Under the pieces are notes generated by a model. That model saw nothing but the letters and a program-made list of their open reading frames with translations, did not search any database and was not told the DNA's origin. The translations under genes were made by a program, and so were the position numbers. Shown here one piece after another: positions 12,929 through 21,000 of a stretch of 45,152 nt of DNA. Each line of letters starts with the position of its first letter. The first letter of the stretch is position 1. The DNA comes from JAEUIZ01 sp046155605 (GTDB lineage Bacteria; Planctomycetota; Phycisphaerae; Phycisphaerales; UBA1924): contig JBJXFQ010000009.1 in NCBI GenBank assembly GCA_046155605.1, forward strand, positions 1 through 45,152, given 5' to 3'.

Positions 12929-13696
12929 CTACGCCCTGAACGCCGAGCCGACTTCGTGCCAGTACCGCACGCCACCGATCACCACCCCGGGCAGGCCGTG
13001 CGGTGGCTCCTGCCCCATCTCCGCAACCCCCTTCTCGCCGTACTGTTTGACCAAGGCGCGATACGACGCGAGCGCCATCGCCGAGTCGAGCTTGACCAGT
13101 GAAGGATCATGCTCGACGCATGCCTTGGGGTCGAGCATCTCGCATGACAGCTTTGAGGTTTGCCACAACGCCGTCCCGCCCTTCTGCTCCGGGTTCGCCC
13201 GCATCACCGTCTCGATCTTGGGAACCGGCACGGCAGAGATTTCGGGTATGTCGTCGCTCGCCTGAGCGGCCCTCTGTGCCTCTACGGCAGCCGCCGCCGC
13301 CTCCCTAGCCTTCCGTGCGTCCTCTGCCACCTTGCGAGCCTGCTCGGCGTTCCAAGCATCTACGGCGCGCTTCCAGGCGGCGAACGCGGCGGCGTACTTC
13401 TCCGCGCGCGGCTTGGTCTGCTCCTTGACCGCCGCGGCAAGCAGCTTCGCCACCCGGAGCATGTCGGCCTCGTCCTCCGCCTTCTTGACCGCCCGCTCCC
13501 CGAGGCGCAAATCCTTCATGCGCTCCAGTGCCAGGTCGGCCTCGAGCTGGTTCGTGATGACCGGGGCGCCGTGCTCGAGGTCCGCAAGCCGGTGGTCGGC
13601 CTTGCGGATCTCATCGACACGGACAAGCGTTGCCCCGAACGACTCCCCCCACTTCGCAATATCCGCGGCCGGGATCGGCACCAGCGCCTTGCTCAT
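12929..13696 (-). CDS. Coiled-coil protein of the annealase module
   Basis: ATG 13696 follows GAGGGTTCCGCG. Residues about 15-150 form a long Ala/Lys/Arg/Glu-rich coiled coil (ERAVKKAEDEADMLRVAKLL and AEQARKVAEDARKAREAAAA). The C-terminal 90 residues look folded (GGTALWQTSKLSCEMLDPKA, later HGLPGVVIGGVRYWHE). Phage proteins with this layout commonly sit beside single-strand annealing proteins and may act as accessory factors; the gene overlaps the RecT-like gene by four bases. Function inferred from context only. Confidence 0.65.
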   Translation of the reverse strand: MSKALVPIPAADIAKWGESFGATLVRVDEIRKADHRLADLEHGAPVITNQLEADLALERMKDLRLGERAVKKAEDEADMLRVAKLLAAAVKEQTKPRAEKYAAAFAAWKRAVDAWNAEQARKVAEDARKAREAAAAAVEAQRAAQASDDIPEISAVPVPKIETVMRANPEQKGGTALWQTSKLSCEMLDPKACVEHDPSLVKLDSAMALASYRALVKQYGEKGVAEMGQEPPHGLPGVVIGGVRYWHEVGSAFRA

Positions 13697-14946
13697 CGCG
13701 GAACCCTCGCGGCATCCCGCGCCACCGCCTCATAGTCGTCGACGTAGCGGCGCAAAACGGTAATGATCTCCCCGAGCCTGGACGGGCTGACCTGCAGCAC
13801 TCCGCCGCGATGCAACAGCATCGGCACCGGGCGCCCCTGATCGTCCAGAGACATCACCCGTTCGAGGACGCCCTGATGCACGAGGTAGATGGCCGTGGCG
13901 TCCTTGACCCCCGACTTGACGGCGACTTCGCCCTGAGCGGCGCGCAGCTTCCCGAAGCGTTCGGCCAACAGGGCGAGCTCTGTCCATGACTGGACTGGCC
14001 TTTCGACCGCTACCGGCGGTGCATCCTCGCCGACAAGGGGCGGCTCCTCCTCGGCGGCCTCCGTGGCAGCCGGCGGCTTGCCCAGCGCCTCGGGGGGGTT
14101 CTTGAGCAGCCATCGGTGCGCGGCGGCGGCCTCATTTGCCGGAATGTCGCCGATGTTCGCGTAGGTGACGATTGCCCCGGTCGAGGCGCGGATCGCCAAG
14201 GACACCCGAGACATGAGCGCCGCCTTTGCCATCTGCGTTCGGCCAACGCTGTCCGGCCACAGCTCGCGGATCTTCTCCACGAGCAGGCGCGGGGCGGAGT
14301 CGTCGGGCTGCTGAGACTGAGGGGGTTCGGGGGCCGCGGGGGCGGAGGGTGCCGCTTGACCCACGCTTTCGGGCAGGGAAACCACCCCCGAATCCTCAGC
14401 TCTCTCCGGTGGCAGGCCCTCGCCGTCCTCGATTTCGTAGGGGGCCGGAAGTCCCATCAACGCATAGGCGCCGATGCGGCGGGCGCCACGGTGCCATGCC
14501 TGCTTCCAGAGCATTTCCTGCGTCGAGCTGTACCACGTTGGGTTGCGATCCGGGAGCTTCTGCTTGACCGCATTCTCCCATGTGTACCTCACCCGCACGC
14601 CCTCCGGCATCGCCGCCGAAAACATCTCGATATCCGCGGCGCGCTCGTCCTCCTGGTGGGCAACGTACCGGAACCCCGGCACGCGCGACTGCAGCAGCGC
14701 CGCCTCGAACTCCCACTTCGGAGTCTGCGTCAGCTTGCCGCGAACCTCGAAGGCGTGAACGTTCTGGAAGTACACGGCCGGATGCACGCCGAGCGCGTCG
14801 GCGCTCCAACATCCGGCGATTACCTTCGGCGGCGTGTCGAAGCCCGCGAACATGCCGCTCGATGCGGCCATCGCGATCTGCTTGAACGCCTCCGTCTTTT
14901 CGGTCAGCGATCCCGTGATCGCGGTCAGCGCCAGTGAAGTGCTCAT
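13693..14946 (-). CDS. RecT-like single-strand annealing protein (putative)
   Basis: ATG 14946 follows GGAGGCGAAGCG. Residues about 25-175 show a RecT-like pattern: GLN-type entry (SADALGVHPAVYFQNVHAFE), V-x-GKL, a central strand (PEGVRVRYTWENAVKQKL), and a closing W-YSSTQEMLWKQAWHRGARR segment similar to the MLxxRA...R helix of annealing proteins. The C-terminal 200 residues are Pro/Glu-rich then helical (RLGEIITVLRRYVDDYEAVA). It would anneal phage ssDNA during recombination or replication. Assignment is by pattern and by the neighbouring coiled-coil gene; not certain. Confidence 0.55.
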   Translation of the reverse strand: MSTSLALTAITGSLTEKTEAFKQIAMAASSGMFAGFDTPPKVIAGCWSADALGVHPAVYFQNVHAFEVRGKLTQTPKWEFEAALLQSRVPGFRYVAHQEDERAADIEMFSAAMPEGVRVRYTWENAVKQKLPDRNPTWYSSTQEMLWKQAWHRGARRIGAYALMGLPAPYEIEDGEGLPPERAEDSGVVSLPESVGQAAPSAPAAPEPPQSQQPDDSAPRLLVEKIRELWPDSVGRTQMAKAALMSRVSLAIRASTGAIVTYANIGDIPANEAAAAHRWLLKNPPEALGKPPAATEAAEEEPPLVGEDAPPVAVERPVQSWTELALLAERFGKLRAAQGEVAVKSGVKDATAIYLVHQGVLERVMSLDDQGRPVPMLLHRGGVLQVSPSRLGEIITVLRRYVDDYEAVARDAARVPR

Positions 14947-15230
14947 CGCTTCGCCTCCATTGAGACGCCGAGGCTGCCGGCGAACCGGAGCGCCATCATG
15001 CCGGCAACGCGCGACGCGACGCCGCCCGGAAGGTGTTCGATCAACACATCGACGACAGCGCGGGCATCGCGGTCATGTCGCTCGTTGAGCATTTCCAGCC
15101 ACGTCTCTCCTGGCGCCGAGCGCGCGGAGCCTTCCTCCTCGTATCCAGCAATAACGAGAACGGCCATCTTCGGCTCGTCGCCCTTGGTTGTCGGCTGCGC
15201 CGCGCTCACGGTTACGTTTCGCACCTTCAC
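14943..15230 (-). CDS. 95-residue hypothetical protein
   Basis: Start at 15230 overlaps the stop of the upstream gene. The N-terminal part is beta-like (KVRNVTVSAAQPTTKGDEPK then MAVLVIAGYEEEG), the C-terminal part helical (ARAVVDVLIEHLPGGVASRV then AGMMALRFAGSL). It sits between two other small proteins upstream of the RecT-like gene. No family recognised. Confidence 0.65.
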   Translation of the reverse strand: MKVRNVTVSAAQPTTKGDEPKMAVLVIAGYEEEGSARSAPGETWLEMLNERHDRDARAVVDVLIEHLPGGVASRVAGMMALRFAGSLGVSMEAKR

Positions 15231-15454
15231 TTCCCACCCTCCTCCGTGTCTACCACGATGACCGGGAACGCCTCGCGCATCCCGCCTTGGAGATACTTCG
15301 CGATCGTCATGACTGTCATGTTCTCAAGCACCTTCGGGCTGGTCGGCTTCGTCGTCCCCTGCCGCAGATAGACCCAACCCCGCGGCGGGGCGTCGATCCA
15401 CTGCATGAGTTGTGCGAACGTTCGGATTCGGCGCCCCGGGCGGAACTTCCTCAT
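15227..15454 (-). CDS. 75-residue basic hypothetical protein
   Basis: ATG 15454 overlaps the upstream stop region. Begins MRKFRPGRRIRTFAQLMQWI and has a short motif GWVYLRQGTTKPTSPKVLEN with a central helix (MTVMTIAKYLQGGM). Arg/Lys-rich N terminus suggests nucleic-acid contact. No family recognised; conserved coupling to neighbours at both ends supports expression. Confidence 0.65.
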   Translation of the reverse strand: MRKFRPGRRIRTFAQLMQWIDAPPRGWVYLRQGTTKPTSPKVLENMTVMTIAKYLQGGMREAFPVIVVDTEEGGK

Positions 15455-15675
15455 GTCTGCCTCAGCGCATCGGCCTTGCGCTTCGTCGCGGCGCGCAGCG
15501 CGTCATATGCGAGCGCCGGCCCGCCCTGCAGCATGTCGTCAATCTCGTCCGCCGTCGTCTCCGCCGTGATCCCGGAGATCGACAGGAATACCTCCGCCGA
15601 CTCGTAGTTTCCGAGATTCACCTTGCGCGCCACGCTCAGCGTGGCCGTCAGCCCGGGGCCGCTCACTTCGTTCAT
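15451..15675 (-). CDS. 74-residue NLGNYE-type phage protein
   Basis: ATG 15675 overlaps the TGA of the repeat protein gene (ATGA); the frame is open further upstream but only as a shadow of that gene. The motif RKVNLGNYESAEVFLSISGI is one I associate with a small beta-strand family found near phage recombination genes, followed by an acidic helix (TADEIDDMLQGG). Probably a ssDNA-metabolism accessory protein, by context. Confidence 0.65.
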   Translation of the reverse strand: MNEVSGPGLTATLSVARKVNLGNYESAEVFLSISGITAETTADEIDDMLQGGPALAYDALRAATKRKADALRQT

Positions 15676-16370
15676 GGCTGTTCCTTCTCTCGTGCCGCCA
15701 TGGCCTCGATGAAGGCGATGGCGAGGTCTTGACGGATGACCCCGTAATTCTGCTGCGGCCAGCCCGGGTGCGCTCGCTCGGCGATGAGCGTGGCGGCTAC
15801 CATAAAACCGTATTGCTGCACGATGGCGTAGCCGGGCTCTCCCGCCATGTGGACTAGGTGCCCGGCGGTACACATGGCGGTGCCGCACACGTTCTCGCCG
15901 GGGTCTGAGTATGGACCGAATTGCAATTGATCGTGCGCTCGGCGCTTGGCCTGTATGTCCTCCCACAGGCGCGAGTATGGGTTCTCCAGTACCGGCAGCG
16001 CATCGGCCAGTCTGGCGAGATCAGGATCGGCGGCCCGCAGGTCGCTCGGCGTCCACCCGGCGGCCCGCATGTCGCTCGGCGTCCACCCGGCGTCCCGCAG
16101 GTCGCTCGGCGTCCACCCGGCGTCCCGCAGGTCGCTCGGCGTCCACCCGGCGGCCCGCAGGTCGCTCGGCGTCCACCCGGCGGCCCGCAGGTCGCTCGGC
16201 GTCCACCCGGCGTCCCGCATGTCGCTCGGCGTCCACCCGGCGTCCCGCAGGGCGCTCGGCGTCCACCCGGCGGCCAGCGCATGTCGCCCGGCGTCCCACC
16301 CGGCGTCCCGCAGGTCGCTCGGTGAAGGTGGTGGGAATTGTGCGAGCAGGGCCAATAGCGGCGCGCTCAC
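15672..16370 (-). CDS. Decapeptide-repeat protein (AGWTPSDLRx) with Cys-containing C-terminal domain
   Basis: GTG 16370 overlaps the TGA of the upstream 35-residue peptide (GTGA). After a short N terminus come about ten repeats of AGWTPSDLRD/A (residues about 18-125), encoded by 30-bp DNA repeats. The C-terminal 100 residues form a separate domain (ENPYSRLWEDIQAKRRAHDQ, CGTAMCTAGHLVHMAGEPGY, and DLAIAFIEAMAAREKEQP). The C-terminal domain resembles an unnamed phage/actinobacterial domain with a CGT-C-AGH core, perhaps metal-binding. Decapeptide helical repeats usually form elongated protein-binding solenoids. First large product of the 16.5-kb unit. Confidence 0.7.
   Translation of the reverse strand: MSAPLLALLAQFPPPSPSDLRDAGWDAGRHALAAGWTPSALRDAGWTPSDMRDAGWTPSDLRAAGWTPSDLRAAGWTPSDLRDAGWTPSDLRDAGWTPSDMRAAGWTPSDLRAADPDLARLADALPVLENPYSRLWEDIQAKRRAHDQLQFGPYSDPGENVCGTAMCTAGHLVHMAGEPGYAIVQQYGFMVAATLIAERAHPGWPQQNYGVIRQDLAIAFIEAMAAREKEQP
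16021..16330. repeat. 30-bp coding tandem repeat
   Basis: Ten or so head-to-tail copies of a 30-bp unit (GTCCACCCGGCGTCCCGCAG plus GTCGCTCGGC on the plus strand). Copies between 16031 and 16260 differ only at one or two positions (CGG/CGT, CAG/CAT); the copies at the 16261-16330 end are more diverged. Because the unit is a multiple of three, copy number can change without a frameshift. Confidence 0.95.
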
Positions 16371-16474
16371 AGGTCGCTCGGTTCTGCCGGGCCGAACGGC
16401 GTCGGCGGCTCGAATCCAGCACCAAGCCCGTACATGAATACCGGGCGCATCACGAACATCATGAACATGTACAT
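16367..16474 (-). CDS. 35-residue Met/Phe-rich leader peptide
   Basis: ATG 16474 follows AGGGGAGAGG and is the first start after the promoter at 16532-16562. The peptide starts MYMFMMFVMRPVFMYGLGAG, strongly hydrophobic, and ends FEPPTPFGPAEPSDL. Its last four residues repeat the PSDL element of the downstream decapeptide repeats, and its TGA overlaps the GTG of that gene, so it may have arisen from a broken first repeat and may serve as a coupling leader or small membrane peptide. Confidence 0.6.
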   Translation of the reverse strand: MYMFMMFVMRPVFMYGLGAGFEPPTPFGPAEPSDL

Positions 16475-16502
16475 GGTCGGTATCCTCTCCCCTGAAAAAC
16501 AA

Positions 16503-16548
16503 CGAAGCCCGCCTATCGGGCACCTGCACCCAAGATAGACGGGCTTCG
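16503..16548 (-). terminator. Terminator of the late unit, overlapping the next promoter
   Basis: Stem arms 16534-16548 and 16503-16517 pair over 9 bp (CGAAGCCCG/CGGGCTTCG), one C-A mismatch, then 5 bp (CTATC/GATAG), with a 16-base loop. On the minus strand it is followed by TTGTTTTTC. The -10 box of the downstream promoter lies at the inner end of the upstream arm, and the expected transcription start falls in the loop, so only read-through transcripts can form the full hairpin. Confidence 0.85.
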
Positions 16549-16562
16549 CCTTGTAGTCAAGG
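16532..16562 (-). promoter_or_regulatory. Promoter/operator of the annealase unit
   Basis: Minus strand: TTGACT (16560-16555), 17 bp, TATCTT (16537-16532). The -35 box lies within the perfect palindrome CCTTG-ACTA-CAAGG (16549-16562). Located between the holin-like gene and the leader peptide. Confidence 0.8.
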
Positions 16563-16569
16563 CAAATTA

Positions 16570-17214
16570 TCAGAAGGGCACGAACGCCACCGATACCGTC
16601 CCCGATATGTGATTGCGCTCGATGCTGAGTGGGCGTTCAACCGTCAATCGCAGATTGAAGTAGTCGCTCAGGGCGAGGCTTGGCGACACGAAGAACTGTA
16701 GGTCCGGGCGCGTCGAACGCAGCGTCAGCGTCTCAGAGTCCCATCGCTGCTGGACGCCGAAGCTCATGTGTACGCGCTGCCACATGGTCGCGACGGCCGG
16801 CTCCTCTGCCGTGGCAGCATGCGCGCTCGACGCGGCGAGCGCGAGGGCAAGCAAGACGGCGACGCCGCGCATCTTCTTGGCGGCGGCCTTCGTGACCTTC
16901 CCGATGCCCATGGAGTGAAGCCCCGCGGCGAGCACACCCGCCAGCGGGCTCCCAGCCCCAATGATCCCCGTGAGGATGGCGACCAAGGGGCCGACGATCT
17001 TGGGATGCGACTCCCAAACGTCGAACATCTGCTTCAGGAGTGGGATCTTGCGTGCTGCGGTCAGGACCAGTCGGAACGCCGATAGGACCAGCGACACGAC
17101 GGCGCCGATGACAGTAACGCGGAGCGTCTGATCTTCGATCCACGCGAACCATGGCGTGATGATGCCGCCGACAGTGGCCGAGTCGAGTACTGCAGCAACG
17201 AATGTCGAATCCAT
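16570..17214 (-). CDS. Holin-like membrane protein joined to a signal-peptide/outer-membrane-like half
   Basis: ATG 17214 follows AAAGGGGGCTGC. Residues 33-53 and 73-99 are membrane helices (TVIGAVVSLVLSAFRLVLTA; KIVGPLVAILTGIIGAGSPL), holin-like in size. Residues 113-133 (KKMRGVAVLLALALAASSAH then A) read as a second, internal signal peptide, and the remaining 80 residues have amphipathic strand spacing ending in Phe (TVSVAFVPF), like an outer-membrane C terminus. Either one protein with a periplasmic/outer-membrane tail or two products with an internal start at Met115. Last gene of the late unit, directly after endolysin and a second holin-like gene. Confidence 0.6.
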   Translation of the reverse strand: MDSTFVAAVLDSATVGGIITPWFAWIEDQTLRVTVIGAVVSLVLSAFRLVLTAARKIPLLKQMFDVWESHPKIVGPLVAILTGIIGAGSPLAGVLAAGLHSMGIGKVTKAAAKKMRGVAVLLALALAASSAHAATAEEPAVATMWQRVHMSFGVQQRWDSETLTLRSTRPDLQFFVSPSLALSDYFNLRLTVERPLSIERNHISGTVSVAFVPF

Positions 17215-17225
17215 GCAGCCCCCTT

Positions 17226-17546
17226 TCAACTCTTTACGAGTATCGCGACGAGCGCGGTGACACCGGCTGCGCCAATGGTGGCGCACCCGGCAATTATCCA
17301 CCCTACCACCTGGAACGCGGAGGTCTTGGTCGAGATGTGCGCCTTGATGTCGCTCGTTGAATTGGTCTGATCTTCGGACGCGGATGCCATGCGATCAAGA
17401 ATCCGTTCGAGGACCGCGAACTGATGGCTCCCGGTTCCCTCGATCTTCGCAAGGCGTGCGTCCACGTTGCGCTGTATCTCCACAAGCGAAGCAGTTGCGC
17501 GCGCCTGGCTCTCAGCCAGTGCGATCAATCTCTCGTCGGTGGTCAT
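17226..17546 (-). CDS. Small holin-like protein with C-terminal membrane helix
   Basis: ATG 17546 overlaps the stop of the endolysin gene (ATGA). Residues 1-65 are an amphipathic helix or coiled coil (LAESQARATASLVEIQRNVD and HQFAVLERILDRMASASEDQ), and 78-104 a hydrophobic span (FQVVGWIIAGCATIGAAGVT then ALVAILV) ending KS. Coupling to the endolysin gene suggests a holin or holin partner in the lysis cassette; family not named. Confidence 0.6.
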   Translation of the reverse strand: MTTDERLIALAESQARATASLVEIQRNVDARLAKIEGTGSHQFAVLERILDRMASASEDQTNSTSDIKAHISTKTSAFQVVGWIIAGCATIGAAGVTALVAILVKS

Positions 17547-18046
17547 GCCAGCGGCTCCAGATTATCGGAATATCGTTCGTAGTGCCTGGGCTTGAAGCTG
17601 ACCAGGATTCTTGATGGGTCGGCCGGCGTCCCCGGATGCTTGGCAGTGGGGATGGATGCGTGAATCCACAGCGACCCGCGGTTCCCATTCGCGATTCGAT
17701 GGTCCTCCCATATCAGTTGGCCGAATAGGAGGCTCGCGAGGGCGAAGCGGAAGGCGCTGATCGTGTTCTCCTCCCATGTCCGCCGCTTGCCTGGGGACAC
17801 ATGGAAGTCGCACGCACGCCCCGTCTGGTGGTCGCTGGTTGCCGCCCCACCGACGGCCGCGTTGTGCTCCGGCGGTCGATATCCTGAGTGGATGATGATC
17901 GGCAATCCCATCTCGTCGCGCACCGGCTGCATGATGTCACGAGCCAGCCACCCGAGGTTGATGCGCACCGGATCGGGGCAGTCCGACTCCTTCATCCCCT
18001 TCGGCAGAAACTCCCAAAGCTCGAAATTGCGCGTCAGCATTGTCAT
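17543..18046 (-). CDS. M15-type peptidase endolysin
   Basis: The 167-residue product has the peptidase M15A core: SGYRPPEHNAAVGGAATSDH with H73, QTGRACDFH with D80, and WIHAS with H129, the expected zinc ligands. It would cut peptidoglycan cross-links or stem peptides at lysis. No signal peptide is present, so a holin is needed. ATG 18046 overlaps the TGA of the 2149-residue gene. It heads the lysis cassette with the two downstream membrane proteins. Confidence 0.85.
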   Translation of the reverse strand: MTMLTRNFELWEFLPKGMKESDCPDPVRINLGWLARDIMQPVRDEMGLPIIIHSGYRPPEHNAAVGGAATSDHQTGRACDFHVSPGKRRTWEENTISAFRFALASLLFGQLIWEDHRIANGNRGSLWIHASIPTAKHPGTPADPSRILVSFKPRHYERYSDNLEPLA

Positions 18047-21000
18047 GGATTCACCCTCTGTCGGCGCTCCGCCTCCTCGCTTCGGCGCATCAGCCCGGTC
18101 TGATGGCGCAGCACGTCAGCCGGAGTCATGTCGGCCAGCGTCGACTTCACATCGAAGAACTCATAGAGCCACGGCGCTGTATCAACCAGCGTTTCTCCGC
18201 CCGTCAGCGGAACCTCAGCATCGCCATGCTCTTTGAGCAGGCGGCGAATCTCAACATCGCCCGGGATGAGCAGTCGCCGAACGAGCCCCTTCGTCAGCGT
18301 CGCGGGGCCGGCGGCCATGTCGTAATCGTATGCCATCGAGAACAGCGGCCCCATCGGGATCTTCTGGATGCCCGCCTCGGCCGACAGCCCGGCCACGCGG
18401 TCAAGATCCTCGTTGTCCGGGAACATCCAGTGCATGAGCCCGATTGCCGCCATCAGCACCGGGTCGGCGCCGAACAACATGAAGTTGACGCCCGTGATGT
18501 CGGTGAGCCCGGCCAGCACTCCGTAGATCATCATCTTGCGAACGAACACCTGGGAGGCGTGGCGCTGCCAGTCGGTGACGCCGGCCTGCGCGAGCGACCG
18601 ATGGAACACCCCCTCGAGCCCGCCGACGTTCTGGTGCAACCCGATCGGCGCCGGCCTTGGCGCCTTCGTGCCGAGAACACGGTGCGCCGCCAGCCTGCCG
18701 GCGCCCGCGGCGACACGCGCCGCGCCCTCCAGCGGCCGCAACGTGCCGTGGATGAAGTTCGATAAGGCGAAGTGTGTGAGCTGCCACATGATACGATTGA
18801 TCGGCCCCGAGTGCATCGGACTGTGGCCGCGCGAGTTGTACGAGAACATGGTGTAATTCGAGCGCATCGCGGCGAACGCGGCCGCGCCCTCGCCACGGCG
18901 CACCGAGCCCCACACGCGACGGTGCATCGCGTTGATCTCGCCCTGGTGCGCCGTCGCGCGGTCAAGAATCTCGTCTGCCGAGAGCCCAAGCCTTAGCCCG
19001 GCGTCCCACAGCGCGGCCATGTCGAAACCGCGCGTGTACGTTTCGCTCAACTGAAATGGCGCCATCGGCCCGATCAACTCTTTCATCTTAGCGTACAGTT
19101 CCGACTCGCCGCGCTCGAGGCGTTCGTACAGTTCCCGCGTGCGGTAGAGCTGCCCGAGCTGCGATCCGGTCGCGGACGGTAAAATCTCCTCAACCATGAG
19201 CGAGATTCGGGAGCGATGCGCCGCCGCCTCTGCCTTGCTGAGCCCGCCTCCGCGCTCTGCCGCGTCGATCATCTTTCGCAGTCCGATGTGCCACTGAGCG
19301 CGAGTCCAGCGAGCCCCGCCGCGGAGGAAGGAACGAATCCCGACCTCGGGGTACGTGTGCGTGATGACCTGCCCGAGTTGCTGGAATGCGTTGCGGATGT
19401 TCCAGCCCAGCGTCGAGCGAACCACGGCGCCGCTGGTCGCCCCCGACAGGGCGCGTGCAGGGCTCCCGATGAATGCCGCCGTGCGCTCGGCACGCTTGGC
19501 CCTCATCACCGCTCGCGCCTCGGGACCATTCGCCTTGAACTTCAAGCTCGCGCTTTCGACGAGATCGCGCAGCGCCTCGATCGCCGGGTTCAGCCGCGGC
19601 TCGTTCATGCCGACAACGTGCCCCAGCCTCACGCGAACGACCGTGTCTCCGTTGCCGGCCTTGCCCAAGGACTCGAAATCGGAGCCCTTGCCGGCGGTGA
19701 GGCGAATCTGTGTCTTGATGCCCTTCCCGGCGGGCGCAATCGCGTAGTACCGATACTCGCCCGCCAGCTTGCCCTTCTCCCCCTCGAGACTGGTTTGCCC
19801 GGCGATCCGCTGCTCCTCCGCCCCGGGGTCGCCCCACTTGGCATCGAACTCGCGGCCGAGAGCGCGCCCGGCGTCCTCGGCCGTGATCCTCGTGAGTCCG
19901 GGCTGGACGGCGACCGTCGCGCGGCGCAGGGCGTCGTCCAGCATCAACTCGACTTCGCCTTTACGCTTGAGCAGAGAGGCAATCGCCCAATCGCGGACCC
20001 GCGCGGCACGCATGTACTCGTCCGGCTCGCGGCGCGCGTCCACGTCGTCGAGGTACTTCACGACCTGATGCACGACGGGGGCATGCGTCGAGAACCGGAT
20101 CGCCGCCCGTAGTCGCGTGTGGAATGCAGGCATGAACGACTCGATCACCTGGTCGTCGCCATCGCGCTCCATCAGGAACCGATCGGAAATCTGATCGACG
20201 CTTTCGCCGCGCGTGTTGCCGCGCATCATCCGCGTAAGCATGGACTCGGCGGCCTCGCCGTAGTCTCCGATGCGAACGTGGGTCATGTAGTTCTTGCGCC
20301 GCGGCGGCTTGGGCATCCCCATCTCGGCGGCGGCGGCGGCCTCCATCTCCCACATGACATCGAACAGGGCGCGGATCTGCGGGAGCTTGTCGGCGATGTC
20401 GCGGCGGAGGTTGTTGGGCTTCCCGTCCATCGCCCGCCACAGCTCGCGGCCACCCTGCCGCCCGTCCTCGATGTACGCCATGCCGGCGTCGCCGAGGATG
20501 TCGTGCAGCATCCCTTCGAACTCCTCGAAGAACCGCGACTCCGAGGCCAGCGCCTCGACGTGGCGATTGCGGATGCGCTCGGGCAGGAACCCGTCAGCCC
20601 CCGCGAACCCGCCGATGTTCGACAGGAGCCGGTAGGTCGCAAACTCCGCCAGGGGGTCGTAGGTGTGCTTCACGATCGGCGCGGATCGCAGCACGCGCCC
20701 GCTCTCGTCGATGCGCCGCATCCTCAATGCCTGCGCGTTTCGCCTCAGCGCGGCGTCGGCGGCCTTGCGCGAGTTTTTCGTGAGCGTCCGCACGAAGTCG
20801 CCGAACAGGGGGCCGAAGTCGACAAAGCCGGATTCGGACTTGACCCGATCGGCGGCCGGGCCGAGAACGCCGCGCACGAACTCCAGCGCCTTGTTGGCCG
20901 CCACTTCCAGCGACGCGACGCGGCCCTCGTTCACGTCGGTCGCCGCCCGCAGCATCATGCTTTCGAGGTCCGCCTTCGCCTTCTCCAGCGCCTCGAGCTC

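Noticed and set aside
16021..16330. Tandem 30-bp repeat as a CRISPR array
   Set aside because: Repeats are contiguous without spacers, stay in one reading frame and encode a regular decapeptide.
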